Part shown: positions 52,078-61,929 of the stretch, one piece after another | Numbering within the stretch: the first letter of the stretch is position 1 | Layout: every line of letters starts with the position of its first letter | Assembly: GCA_028683855.1 (NCBI GenBank) | Contig: JAQUHA010000012.1 | Coordinates: 1-64,000, forward strand | From: Desulfuromonadaceae bacterium | GTDB lineage: Bacteria; Desulfobacterota; Desulfuromonadia; Geobacterales; Pseudopelobacteraceae | Direction of reading: 5' to 3' | DNA: 64,000 nucleotides | Translations under genes and position numbers: made by a program | Notes under the pieces: model-generated | What the model was told of the DNA's origin: nothing | Database searches by the model: none | Seen by the model: the letters and a program-made list of their open reading frames with translations, nothing else

Positions 52078-52395
52078 ATGATGTCAAAGGGATTAGCAAA
52101 TATAATGAAACAGGCACAGATGATTCAGCAGAAAATGGCAAAACTGCAGGAGGAGGCAACTTTAAAAACTGCAACGGCTACATCCGGTGGTGGAGCTGTT
52201 ACTGTAAAAGTGAATGGCAAAAACGAAATTATTTCACTGGAAATAAAAAAAGAGGCTGTCGATCCAAATGACGTTGAAATGCTACAGGATCTTGTAATTA
52301 CAGCTACTAACGAAGCTTTGAAAAAAGTTCACGCTGAAATGGGTGACGAAATGTCTAAAATAACAGGCGGGATGAACATACCGGGACTTTTTTAG
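52078..52395 (+). CDS. YbaB/EbfC family nucleoid-associated protein
   Basis: GLANIMKQAQMIQQKMAKLQEEA, VNGKNEIISLEIKKEAVDPNDVEMLQDLV. Confidence 0.95.
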   Translation: MMSKGLANIMKQAQMIQQKMAKLQEEATLKTATATSGGGAVTVKVNGKNEIISLEIKKEAVDPNDVEMLQDLVITATNEALKKVHAEMGDEMSKITGGMNIPGLF

Positions 52396-52649
52396 TTATA
52401 TCGGCAACTTAACAGCACATACAACATTGGTAATGCCAATTATATTTTTAGTTTGACTAATTTTTTTAGTTCGGCTAATAGTACAGCCGTTTAAAGCGCC
52501 TATACCCGCAGTATTGTCTAACTCAAAGAATCCTTATTTACAGAGCTCCTCCATGGTTTTTGGTCGTAAACTGACCCCTCCAGAGCGGGGGAGCTTCTTT
52601 TTTAACCACGCTATAATACTAAAAAAATGTTTTATTTGTTGCGGGATTT

Positions 52650-53243
52650 ATGTTAACAAAATCATCCTCATTGATGCGTTTGGTAGGAGAGTTAAAGAAG
52701 CTGCCTGGGGTGGGAGAACGGACAGCCCTTCGTCTGGCTTTTCATCTTCTGAAGTCTCCGCGTAACATGACAGCATTATCGGATGTGCTGTGTGAGGTGA
52801 GAGATCGCGTTCACCCATGCTCCAAATGTTTCGCCATCACGGAGAGCGACCCCTGTTCGATCTGTTCCGGCAGCAGGGAGAGCGGAATTCTTTGTGTTGT
52901 CGAAAACTCACAGGATCTGATGGCGTTGGAGCGGAGCAACGCATACAGAGGGCTGTATCATGTGCTGGAAGGGGTTATATCTCCACTCTCCGGAATCGGG
53001 CCGGCTGACCTGAGGGTAACCGAGCTTGTTGAGCGTGTTGCCGAAGGCTCCGTACAGGAGATCGTCATCGCGACAAATTTCACGGTTGAGGGTGAAGCAA
53101 CGGCTCTTTATCTGACAAAAGTATTGAAACCGACAGGGGTTAAGATCAGTAGACTGGCACACGGGATCCCGCTCGGAAGTGACATCGAATTTGTAGATGC
53201 GGCTACAGTACAATGGGCATTGCAGGGCCGTAACGAATTATAA
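52650..53243 (+). CDS. recR: Recombination protein RecR
   Basis: LKKLPGVGERTALRLAFHLL; C-x2-C zinc motif; Toprim ILCVVENSQDLMALE. Confidence 0.97.
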   Translation: MLTKSSSLMRLVGELKKLPGVGERTALRLAFHLLKSPRNMTALSDVLCEVRDRVHPCSKCFAITESDPCSICSGSRESGILCVVENSQDLMALERSNAYRGLYHVLEGVISPLSGIGPADLRVTELVERVAEGSVQEIVIATNFTVEGEATALYLTKVLKPTGVKISRLAHGIPLGSDIEFVDAATVQWALQGRNEL

Positions 53244-53278
53244 ACGCAGCTAAACACATCCCAAAGAGGAGGAAGTTC

Positions 53279-56200
53279 ATGAGCAAAAAGATGGTAACCA
53301 TTGACGGCAACACCGCCGCCGCCCATGTGGCTCACGCCACAAACGAAGTTATCGCCATTTATCCGATCACCCCGTCATCGGTAATGGGAGAGATTTCTGA
53401 CGTCAAGAGCTCTCTTGGCGAAAGAAATATCTGGGGGAACATACCTACTGTTGCAGAGATGCAGTCAGAGGGTGGAGCTGCCGGTGCTGTTCACGGTGCT
53501 CTGCAGGCAGGAGCTTTGACGACTACCTTTACCGCCAGCCAGGGTCTTCTGCTGATGATTCCGAATATGTTCAAAATAGCGGGCGAACTTACTTCTACCG
53601 TGTTTCACGTCTCAGCCCGTGCGATTGCAGCTCAGGCACTCTCCATCTTTGGCGATCACTCGGACGTTATGTCCTGCCGCTCCACCGGATGGGCTTTTCT
53701 CTGCTCAAACAACGTTCAGGAGGTAATGGACTTCGCACTTATCTCCCAGTCATCAACTCTCCGCAGCCGCATACCATTCCTTCATTATTTCGATGGTTTC
53801 CGCACTTCACACGAAGTCCAGAAGGTGACGGAACTCTCTTTTGATGAAATGCGAACCATGATTGACGATAAACTGGTTGCTGAACACAAAGGGCGCGGAC
53901 TTACTCCTGACCGGCCGGTAATGCGCGGAACTGCACAAAATCCTGATGTATATTTCCAGGGGCGCGAAACAGTAAACCCTTACTATCCTGCCTGCGAGAA
54001 AATCGTTCAGGAGGAGATGGACAAATTCGGCAAGATGACCGGTCGTAAATATAAGCTGGTCGATTATGTCGGAGCTAAAGATGCTGAGCGGGTTGTTGTA
54101 GTTATGGGATCAGGCGCAGATGTTGTTCAGGATACTGTAGAAAACCTGGTTAAAAAAGGGGAGAAGGTAGGTGTTGTCAAAATCCGCCTTTATCGTCCGT
54201 TCCCGCTTGACGCTTTCCTCAAAGCCCTTCCTAAAACTGTCAAGAAAATTGCAGTACTTGATCGTACGAAAGAGCCGGGTGCTCTTGGCGAGCCTATCTA
54301 CCTCGACGTTCGCACAGCGATTGGCGAAGGGATGGCAAGCGGCAAATTCAAATTTAACGGATACCCGGTTATCGTCGGCGGCCGTTACGGTCTTGGTTCA
54401 AAAGAGTTTAATCCCGCAATGGCTAAAGCCGTTCTGGACAACCTCAAAGCAGCCAAGCCTAAAAACAAGTTCGTAGTCGGCATTGAAGAAGATGTTACCG
54501 GATGCAGCCTGCCGGTAGACTACTCCTACAAAAATCCGATGGACGGCGTATATGAAGCAATGTTCTTTGGACTTGGTTCCGATGGAACAGTAGGCGCAAA
54601 CAAAAACTCCATAAAGATCATTGGTGAAGAGACCAGCAACAACGCTCAGGCTTACTTTGTTTATGATTCAAAGAAAGCCGGATCAATGACTACATCACAT
54701 CTCCGTTTCGGTAAAAAGTACATAAGAGCACCTTATCTGGTTCAGGAAGCTGACTTTGTTGCCTGCCACAATTTCTCCTTCCTTGAGAAATATGACATGC
54801 TTGCCCGTGCTAAAGATGGCGCTACATTTCTGCTGAATGCACCATTCGGTGCCGAAGAAGTATGGGATACAATGCCGAAGGAAGTACAGCAGCAGATAAT
54901 TTCCAAAAAGCTTAAATTCTACGTTATTGACGGTGTAAAACTGGGCAATGAAATCGGTCTTGGACCCCGTATTAACGTCATTATGCAGACGGCGTTCTTC
55001 AAAATCTCCAACATCATTCCTCTTAAGGATGCGGTTGCTTCCATCAAGAATGCCATCAAAAAGTCATACGGAAAAGCCGGTGAAGCTGTTCTTGAGATGA
55101 ACTACAAGGCAGTGGATGCCGGTCTCAACAACTTCTATGAAGTTAAGGTTCCGGCAAAGGCAACAAGCAAGCTGAAAATGGCAGCCGCTGTTTCCAGCAA
55201 AGCCCCCAAATTTGTTAAAGATGTTACAGGGGTTATCGTTGCCGGTCTCGGTGACAATCTGCCTGTTTCCAAAATGCCGGCTGACGGTACTTTCCCGACA
55301 GCTACTTCACAGTACGAAAAACGTAATATCGCTATCGATATCCCAGTATGGGATGAAAAAATATGCATTCAGTGTGGTATCTGCTCATTCGTCTGTCCGC
55401 ACGCTGCAGTACGAACCAAAGCTTATGATGGCAAACTGCTGAAGGGCGCACCTGCAACATTCAAATCCACAGATTGCAAAATTGCCGAGATGGCTGGCAA
55501 AAAATATACAGTACAGGTCGCACCGGAAGATTGCACCGGTTGTGGCGCCTGCGCCCACAACTGCCCTGGAAAAGACAAGCAGAACGCTGGTCACAAGGCT
55601 CTTGATATGCATTTCCAGCCACCTTTAAGGGCTTCAGAGGCTGAGAATTTCTACTTCTTCCTTGCATTACCTGACGTAGACCCGTCAGAGGTTAAACTTG
55701 AGACTCTACGCAGCAACCAGTTGATCCGTCCGCTGTTCGAGTTCTCAGGCGCCTGTGCAGGTTGTGGTGAGACACCGTATCTCAAATTGTTGACTCAATT
55801 ATTCGGTGACAGAATGGTTATTGCCAATGCAACCGGATGTTCATCAATCTACGGCGGAAACCTCCCTACGACTCCATACGCACAGCGTGCAGATGGTCGC
55901 GGTCCAGCCTGGTCTAACTCGCTGTTCGAGGATAATGCCGAATTTGGATTTGGTATGCGTTTGACCGTTGACCAGTTCACAAAATCAGCTCTTGAATACG
56001 TTGCCACACTATCCGGTGAAAAAACATTTGCCGCGAGCGCCAAACTCTTCAAAGAGATCGTGAACGCAGATCAGTCAACTCAGGCTGGAATTGAAGCACA
56101 GCGTGCTCGTATTGATAAGTTGAAGGCTGCACTCAAAGGGAGCAAAAATGCCACAGCCAAACTTTTAATCCCTATTGCCGATTATCTGGTTAAAAAATCT

Positions 56201-56860
56201 GTATGGTGTATCGGTGGTGACGGATGGGCTTATGACATAGGCTTTGGCGGTCTCGATCATGTAATAGCATCAGGCAAGAATATAAACCTCTTTGTTCTTG
56301 ATACTGAGGTATATTCAAACACAGGTGGTCAGGCTTCAAAATCCACACCTATGGGTGCAGTAGCTCAATTTGCTGCCGGTGGAAAGCCTGTTTCCAAAAA
56401 AGACCTTGGTATGATTGCGATGTCTTACGGCTCTGTCTATGTAGCAACGGTTGCTCTTTCTAATCCAGCTCAGTGTGTAAAGGCAATGCTTGAGGCGGAG
56501 GCTTTTGATGGTCCGTCACTTATTATTGCTTACTCTCACTGCATAGCACACGGTATTAATATGACAGAGGGCGTTGATGCACAAAAACGTGCGGTACAGT
56601 CCGGCTACTGGCCACTCTACCGTTACAACCCCGCTCTCTCTCTGGAGTGCAAAAACCCGCTGCAGCTTGACAGCAAAGCTGCAACAATAAGTTTTGAGGA
56701 GTACACAAATTCTGAAAACCGATACCGTATGCTTAAAAAAGCTAATCCGGAACAGGCTGCAACACTTATGAAAAAAGCGGGAGAGTGGACAAAAGCTCAC
56801 TTCGCCTATTATCAGAAACTTGCAGAGTTAAGCTACGACGATACCTGCGAGAAAAAGTAG
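53279..56860 (+). CDS. nifJ: Pyruvate:ferredoxin (flavodoxin) oxidoreductase
   Basis: 1193 aa; AIYPITPSSVMGE, two 4Fe-4S motifs CIQCGICSFVCP and CTGCGACAHNCP, TPP region GDGWAYDIGFGGLDHV. Confidence 0.97.
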   Translation: MSKKMVTIDGNTAAAHVAHATNEVIAIYPITPSSVMGEISDVKSSLGERNIWGNIPTVAEMQSEGGAAGAVHGALQAGALTTTFTASQGLLLMIPNMFKIAGELTSTVFHVSARAIAAQALSIFGDHSDVMSCRSTGWAFLCSNNVQEVMDFALISQSSTLRSRIPFLHYFDGFRTSHEVQKVTELSFDEMRTMIDDKLVAEHKGRGLTPDRPVMRGTAQNPDVYFQGRETVNPYYPACEKIVQEEMDKFGKMTGRKYKLVDYVGAKDAERVVVVMGSGADVVQDTVENLVKKGEKVGVVKIRLYRPFPLDAFLKALPKTVKKIAVLDRTKEPGALGEPIYLDVRTAIGEGMASGKFKFNGYPVIVGGRYGLGSKEFNPAMAKAVLDNLKAAKPKNKFVVGIEEDVTGCSLPVDYSYKNPMDGVYEAMFFGLGSDGTVGANKNSIKIIGEETSNNAQAYFVYDSKKAGSMTTSHLRFGKKYIRAPYLVQEADFVACHNFSFLEKYDMLARAKDGATFLLNAPFGAEEVWDTMPKEVQQQIISKKLKFYVIDGVKLGNEIGLGPRINVIMQTAFFKISNIIPLKDAVASIKNAIKKSYGKAGEAVLEMNYKAVDAGLNNFYEVKVPAKATSKLKMAAAVSSKAPKFVKDVTGVIVAGLGDNLPVSKMPADGTFPTATSQYEKRNIAIDIPVWDEKICIQCGICSFVCPHAAVRTKAYDGKLLKGAPATFKSTDCKIAEMAGKKYTVQVAPEDCTGCGACAHNCPGKDKQNAGHKALDMHFQPPLRASEAENFYFFLALPDVDPSEVKLETLRSNQLIRPLFEFSGACAGCGETPYLKLLTQLFGDRMVIANATGCSSIYGGNLPTTPYAQRADGRGPAWSNSLFEDNAEFGFGMRLTVDQFTKSALEYVATLSGEKTFAASAKLFKEIVNADQSTQAGIEAQRARIDKLKAALKGSKNATAKLLIPIADYLVKKSVWCIGGDGWAYDIGFGGLDHVIASGKNINLFVLDTEVYSNTGGQASKSTPMGAVAQFAAGGKPVSKKDLGMIAMSYGSVYVATVALSNPAQCVKAMLEAEAFDGPSLIIAYSHCIAHGINMTEGVDAQKRAVQSGYWPLYRYNPALSLECKNPLQLDSKAATISFEEYTNSENRYRMLKKANPEQAATLMKKAGEWTKAHFAYYQKLAELSYDDTCEKK

Positions 56861-56890
56861 TCAGTTTAATGCATAACTGTTAGAGTCTGA

Positions 56891-56918
56891 CCCCGCAGAG
56901 CAATATCTGCGGGGTTTT
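56891..56918 (+). terminator. Rho-independent terminator after nifJ
   Basis: CCCCGCAGA-gcaata-TCTGCGGGG-tttt. Confidence 0.85.
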
Positions 56919-56941
56919 ACATTTCAAAATATGGAGCTGAT

Positions 56942-57208
56942 ATGCTAGGAAATACAAACGATCTGGGTGCCTCAGTATTTAAAACCTGGACTGAAAAACA
57001 GCGTAGTGACGAGATTGAAAAACTCGTGCAGGGCTTCCGGAATGGTGTTCCTGTTGGAATACTCTGTAAAATGGCAGAGACAGTTGCAGGCAGCAAAAAG
57101 AATGCAAAAAAATATCTCAAGCAGTTTATGACAGCTGACGAACGAAAACGAGCCATAGCCGCTGCAACCGATTCGCTTCTGCCTGTAGTAAAATCTTTTC
57201 TCGCTTAA
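56942..57208 (+). CDS. Hypothetical 88 aa protein
   Basis: Intact ORF between terminator and epimerase gene; no family recognised. Confidence 0.6.
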   Translation: MLGNTNDLGASVFKTWTEKQRSDEIEKLVQGFRNGVPVGILCKMAETVAGSKKNAKKYLKQFMTADERKRAIAAATDSLLPVVKSFLA

Positions 57209-57229
57209 GATTACAGAGGATCACACAGT

Positions 57230-58111
57230 ATGCAGAATATTTTTATTGCCGGATGCGGCTACATAGGAGAACGAATAGCCTATCTGTACAAGGATAGGGG
57301 TGATGATGTCATCTGTATGGTGAGATCTACTGAACACGCATTAAAACTCAGGTTATCAGGTTTTGTCACCACTGCCTCTTCTCTTGACAACTCCTCAGAC
57401 CCCTTGGAGTTTACTGTTGCGAATCGGGTTCTTTTCTACCTCATACCTCCACCAGGAGGAGGTATCTCGGATACACGCGCCAGAAGTTTTCTGTCTAATA
57501 TTTCTGAAGCTGGAAAACCGTCAAAAATTGTTTACATGAGCACAACGTCCGTGTATGGAGGAAATAACGGCGAAACCATTACTGAGGAATCCACGGCAAA
57601 TCCTGATACTGCAATGGGAAAGCGTCGCCTTGACGCTGAAACGGCTTTTAGAGATTATGCTGCTCTAAACGGTGTACCGCTTATTCTGCTTCGCGTAAGT
57701 GGCATTTATGGCCCCGGAAGATTGCCTCTTATGCAGATAAGTCAGGGTCAACCTCTTTTAAATGAAAATGAATCAGGACCCAGCAATCGTATTCATGCTG
57801 ACGACCTTTCAAAAATCTGTATAGCAGCAGCTGAACTTGCTGGAGATGGCGATATATTTAATATAAGCGATGGGCATCCTACGAGCATGACAACCTATTT
57901 TAACGCCTGCGCCGATGCTCTTGGCTACCCTCGTCAACCGCAGATCCCCCTTGACGAAGCCCGTGAGGTCATGTCCCCGCTTATGTTTTCATACATCAGC
58001 AGCACCCGTATAGTTGATAACAGTCGAATGCTTAAATCTCTTGGAGTGAAGCTCCTATACAAGGACTTAAATGAAGGTATAGCAGCCTCCCTACCCCCGG
58101 GAATCCCCTAG
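57230..58111 (+). CDS. NAD(P)-binding SDR/epimerase-family protein
   Basis: IAGCGYIGERIAYLYKDRG; STTSVYGGNNGE; LRVSGIYGPGRLPL. Confidence 0.9.
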   Translation: MQNIFIAGCGYIGERIAYLYKDRGDDVICMVRSTEHALKLRLSGFVTTASSLDNSSDPLEFTVANRVLFYLIPPPGGGISDTRARSFLSNISEAGKPSKIVYMSTTSVYGGNNGETITEESTANPDTAMGKRRLDAETAFRDYAALNGVPLILLRVSGIYGPGRLPLMQISQGQPLLNENESGPSNRIHADDLSKICIAAAELAGDGDIFNISDGHPTSMTTYFNACADALGYPRQPQIPLDEAREVMSPLMFSYISSTRIVDNSRMLKSLGVKLLYKDLNEGIAASLPPGIP

Positions 58112-58242
58112 TAAAAAAGTAAAGTTAAATAATTTTATATGTAATAATAGTTACTTATCCAATTATTTATCTTGCAAGCTTATTCAGTTTCTGATATATA
58201 TGAATCATAAAAGTTTGCGAGGGTTCTTACGGATCCTCATTA

Positions 58243-58284
58243 GCCCTGGTAACTTCCCCTCCTAGTTACCGGGGTGTTTTTTTG
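58243..58284 (+). terminator. Rho-independent terminator
   Basis: CCCTGGTAACT-tcccctcct-AGTTACCGGGG-tgttttttt. Confidence 0.85.
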
Positions 58285-58339
58285 TAAACCGGAGAGTCTT
58301 ACAGTTGACGCATAAGACTCGTTATGCTTTAATCACCCG

Positions 58340-58828
58340 ATGGAAATTGATGCGTACATATCACTTGGCTCCAACATTGGAGATCGTGAGCTTAACCTGC
58401 TGCGGGCAGTCGCAGAAATCGGCAAACTGCCTGAGAGTCGGGTAACCGCTCTCTCATCATTCTATGAAACATCTCCGGTAGGCAATGTAGAACAGGATTC
58501 TTTCTACAACGCGGTGATCAGGCTTACGACTCGTCTTGAGCCTCGTAAACTCCTTATGAGTTTACTGACTATAGAGTCAGATACATTTAAACGGACAAGA
58601 ACTATCCATCAGGGTCCGAGAAGAATGGATCTTGATATTCTGATCTACGGTAATTTCAAAATTAACGAAGATGATCTTATTGTCCCGCACCCAAGACTTT
58701 CAGAACGACGCTTTGCCCTTCAACCGTTATGTGAAATTGCAGGAGACGTCGTACACCCCCTTATTGGAAAAAGTATGAGCGAACTCCTTGCCAACCTTAA
58801 GTCAGACGAAACAGTTGTCAAATTGTAG
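58340..58828 (+). CDS. folK: 2-amino-4-hydroxy-6-hydroxymethyldihydropteridine diphosphokinase
   Basis: YISLGSNIGDRELNL, YETSPVG, GPRRMDLDILIYG, PHPRLSERRFALQPL. Confidence 0.97.
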   Translation: MEIDAYISLGSNIGDRELNLLRAVAEIGKLPESRVTALSSFYETSPVGNVEQDSFYNAVIRLTTRLEPRKLLMSLLTIESDTFKRTRTIHQGPRRMDLDILIYGNFKINEDDLIVPHPRLSERRFALQPLCEIAGDVVHPLIGKSMSELLANLKSDETVVKL

Positions 58829-58846
58829 GTAGGAAGAGGGGTTAGT

Positions 58847-59110
58847 GTGATCAGATTTATTATGGTCGGCCTGCTGTTTTATATAGGCTACCGCATTATC
58901 GTATCTATAACTTCATCAAAAATATCCGCTAAAGCATCAGACAAGAGAGACAATAACACGACAGAAACCTATATTGACCCTATATGCGGTCTGTATGTCT
59001 CAGCAGAAGATGCTGTTGTAGGTAAATTAGACGGTGAGCGCCACTATTTTTGTTCAATGAATTGCCTTGAAAAATTTCGTGATAAACTTGACCAAACATC
59101 AAAACAGTAA
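58847..59110 (+). CDS. Membrane-anchored YHS/TRASH-like domain protein
   Basis: N-terminal TM, then DPICGLYVSAEDAVVGKLDGERHYFCSMNCLEKF. Confidence 0.75.
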   Translation: MIRFIMVGLLFYIGYRIIVSITSSKISAKASDKRDNNTTETYIDPICGLYVSAEDAVVGKLDGERHYFCSMNCLEKFRDKLDQTSKQ

Positions 59111-59122
59111 CAGGAGAAACGG

Positions 59123-59767
59123 ATGAAATTTTTTATCGACACCGCTGATGTAGCTGAAATTCGTGAAGCCCACTCACTTGGACTGGTAGACGGCGTAACG
59201 ACCAACCCATCCTTGATCGCAAAATCGGGGCGTAAATTCAAAGACGTAATTAAAGAGATAACCTCTATTGTCGATGGCCCTATTTCAGCAGAGGTTATTT
59301 CGCTTGACGCTCCGGGAATGGTTAAGGAAGCGAAGGAACTGGTGAAGATTCACAAAAACATAGTAATAAAACTCCCGATGACACCGGAAGGGCTTAAAGC
59401 GTGTAAAACCCTTACGGACAAAGGGGTAAAAACGAACGTAACACTCATTTTTACAGCCATGCAGGCGCTCCTTGCCGCAAAAGCCGGAGCGACATATGTA
59501 TCACCTTTTGTAGGGAGACTGGATGATATTTCTCAGAACGGCATGGGTATTATTGAAGAAATACGGACCATATTTGATAACTACGGCTATATGGCAGAGA
59601 TAATAGTGGCAAGCGTCCGCAACCCTATTCATGTTCTTGACTCAGCACTCGTCGGCGCTGATATTGCGACTATTCCATACTCTGTAATGATACAGCTGGC
59701 TAAACACCCGTTAACCGACTCCGGCATAGCCAGATTCCTGAAGGATTGGGAAAGCGTTCCTAAATAA
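59123..59767 (+). CDS. Transaldolase/fructose-6-phosphate aldolase family
   Basis: 214 aa; [43 protein letters not shown]. Confidence 0.95.
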   Translation: MKFFIDTADVAEIREAHSLGLVDGVTTNPSLIAKSGRKFKDVIKEITSIVDGPISAEVISLDAPGMVKEAKELVKIHKNIVIKLPMTPEGLKACKTLTDKGVKTNVTLIFTAMQALLAAKAGATYVSPFVGRLDDISQNGMGIIEEIRTIFDNYGYMAEIIVASVRNPIHVLDSALVGADIATIPYSVMIQLAKHPLTDSGIARFLKDWESVPK

Positions 59768-59785
59768 GCGGAATGGTGTCACGAC

Positions 59786-60664
59786 CTACTTTGTAATCTC
59801 CGTCCCGATTCCGACATCGGTAAATATCTCAAGCAGTACGGCATGTTCCATTCGCCCGTCTATGATGTGAGCCTTCTTGACGCCATCTTTAAGGGCGTCG
59901 GCACAACAGACAACCTTTGGGATCATCCCGCCGGTGATTGCCTCCTCCTCAATAAGGCGGTGCAGATCGGCGACGGAGATGCTCTCAAGGAGCGTGCCGC
60001 TGCTGTCTTTAACCCCGTTAATATCGGTGAGAAGAATCAGTTTTTCGGCGTTAAGCGCAGCGGCGACCCTTCCAGCCACAAGGTCTGCGTTTATATTATA
60101 GCTCTCACCTTCCAACCCGACCCCTATCGGTGCGATAACCGGTATATATTTCCCCTGTTCCAGAGTATTGATCAGATCAGTATTGACCTTGACCACATCA
60201 CCGACAAAGCCTATATCGAGCAACTCGGCAGTTCCATCATCCCCCTTTATCTCCTGCAGCAGTTTCTTCGCAAGGAGAAGAGTCCCATCCCTGCCGGAGA
60301 GTCCGACTGCACGCCCTCCATGCTGATTCAGATAACCAACCACCTCTTTATTCACCTGACCGGCCAGCACCATCTCAACCACCTGCATGGTTTCGGTATC
60401 GGTTACACGCATACCACGCACAAATTCTGAGACTATACCGTAACGCTTCAAAGTGTCATTAATCTGGGGGCCACCACCATGAACTATTACGGTATTAATG
60501 CCGAGGGATTTGAGCAGAACCACATCAAGCGCAAACGACTCCTTGAGCTTATCGTCCGCCATAGCGTGACCACCATATTTAATAACAAAGGTTTTGCCGG
60601 AAAAACGCCTGATGTACGGGAGAGCCTCCATCAGAGTATTTGCTTTATCAATTAGATGTTTCAT
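59786..60664 (-). CDS. argB: Acetylglutamate kinase
   Basis: [43 protein letters not shown]. Confidence 0.97.
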   Translation of the reverse strand: MKHLIDKANTLMEALPYIRRFSGKTFVIKYGGHAMADDKLKESFALDVVLLKSLGINTVIVHGGGPQINDTLKRYGIVSEFVRGMRVTDTETMQVVEMVLAGQVNKEVVGYLNQHGGRAVGLSGRDGTLLLAKKLLQEIKGDDGTAELLDIGFVGDVVKVNTDLINTLEQGKYIPVIAPIGVGLEGESYNINADLVAGRVAAALNAEKLILLTDINGVKDSSGTLLESISVADLHRLIEEEAITGGMIPKVVCCADALKDGVKKAHIIDGRMEHAVLLEIFTDVGIGTEITK

Positions 60665-60755
60665 AGATCCATCCTTGAAAAACAGGCTGCCCACAAAAAA
60701 ACATAACCTGCTGTTTAATAAGAGGTTTTTAAATTATCTTTATTAAATACGATGT

Positions 60756-61898
60756 TTACTCTTTGACATTTATCGGCAGTCGTATTGTCACCGTTGTCCC
60801 AAGGCCGGGCTCGCTGTCGAGAGTAATTGTTCCACCATGCAGTCTGACGAAATTTCTCGCATAGAACAGTCCGAGTCCGAATCCACGTACCTGCCCGGTT
60901 CCATCCGGGTCTATCTGGTAAAATTTCTCAAAAACCTTCGGAAGTTCAGACTCCGGAATGCCTATTCCGCTATCCGAAATGACAATAAAAGCGTAATTTT
61001 CATGACTTCCCATCTTTAAAGTAACGTGTCCATGCTCCCCGGCGAACTTGAAGGCATTATCAATTATCTGATAAAGCGCAAAGCGGATTCTAACAGCATC
61101 AAGTTCAAGTTCCGGCAGTTTGGAGGGAGCCGTCTCTATGTCAATGTTAAACTTACAATGCTCATTTCGACACTTTATAAGAGTTTGGGCTATTATTTCG
61201 TTCAGGTCACATCGGCTTTTGTTAAGCCTCTTCCCACCCTCAATAATTATCTGGCTGAATGCAAGCAGGTCAGTAACCAACTGCCCGAGATATTCCGCCT
61301 CTTCAGTTGCCATATCAAGACTTTCGGCAAAATAAGTATCCTCCGGATTGAATATGCCGAGCGCAAGATTCTGCAGAAAGAGTGAAATACCAGTAATCGG
61401 GGTTCGCAGTTTGTGTGAAACCAGTGAAAGGAACTCATTTTTAATCTGATCAGAGCGTTTTAAGTGCGCCAGCTCCTCCTTAAGCGCTTTCTTTTCCAAA
61501 GATTTCTCTATGGATGCCCTCAGCTGCAGAATATTAAGAGGTTTATTTATGAAGTCATCGGCATCTTCTTTAAGCGCAGTCAGAATTACGTCTCTGTCTG
61601 AGAAACCGGTCATCATAATTACTATTGCATTTGGATCCAGAATTTTGATCTGCTTCAAAAGTTCTATACCGGAGTCTCCGGGCATCATTATATCCGACAG
61701 AATCAGATCGATGTTCTCAAGCTCATACATCCTGAGAGCCGCTTCGCAGTCAGTCGCCTCCAGCACCCTGTAATTACCAAGGGCGCGCTGACAGAGCTCA
61801 CGAATCACTCTGTCGTCATCAACGACAAGAATTGTGGTCTCTGGTTCCTGTAAGCTATGCCCGTTATTATAGTGAGCTGCTGCCATGCCGAACTCCAT
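60756..61898 (-). CDS. Receiver domain-histidine kinase hybrid
   Basis: N-terminal receiver LVVDDDRVIRELC...LILSDIMMPGDSGIELL, H-box FLSLVSHKLRTPITGIS, HATPase GLGLFYARNFVRLHGG. Confidence 0.95.
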   Translation of the reverse strand: MEFGMAAAHYNNGHSLQEPETTILVVDDDRVIRELCQRALGNYRVLEATDCEAALRMYELENIDLILSDIMMPGDSGIELLKQIKILDPNAIVIMMTGFSDRDVILTALKEDADDFINKPLNILQLRASIEKSLEKKALKEELAHLKRSDQIKNEFLSLVSHKLRTPITGISLFLQNLALGIFNPEDTYFAESLDMATEEAEYLGQLVTDLLAFSQIIIEGGKRLNKSRCDLNEIIAQTLIKCRNEHCKFNIDIETAPSKLPELELDAVRIRFALYQIIDNAFKFAGEHGHVTLKMGSHENYAFIVISDSGIGIPESELPKVFEKFYQIDPDGTGQVRGFGLGLFYARNFVRLHGGTITLDSEPGLGTTVTIRLPINVKE

Positions 61899-61929
61899 GG
61901 TTTTTTAGGACTGCAATTAACTCTTTTAA

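Noticed and set aside
58100-58340. tRNA or cyclic-dinucleotide riboswitch in the gap before folK
   Set aside because: No cloverleaf or GEMM consensus seen; the strongest structure is an ordinary terminator at 58243-58284.
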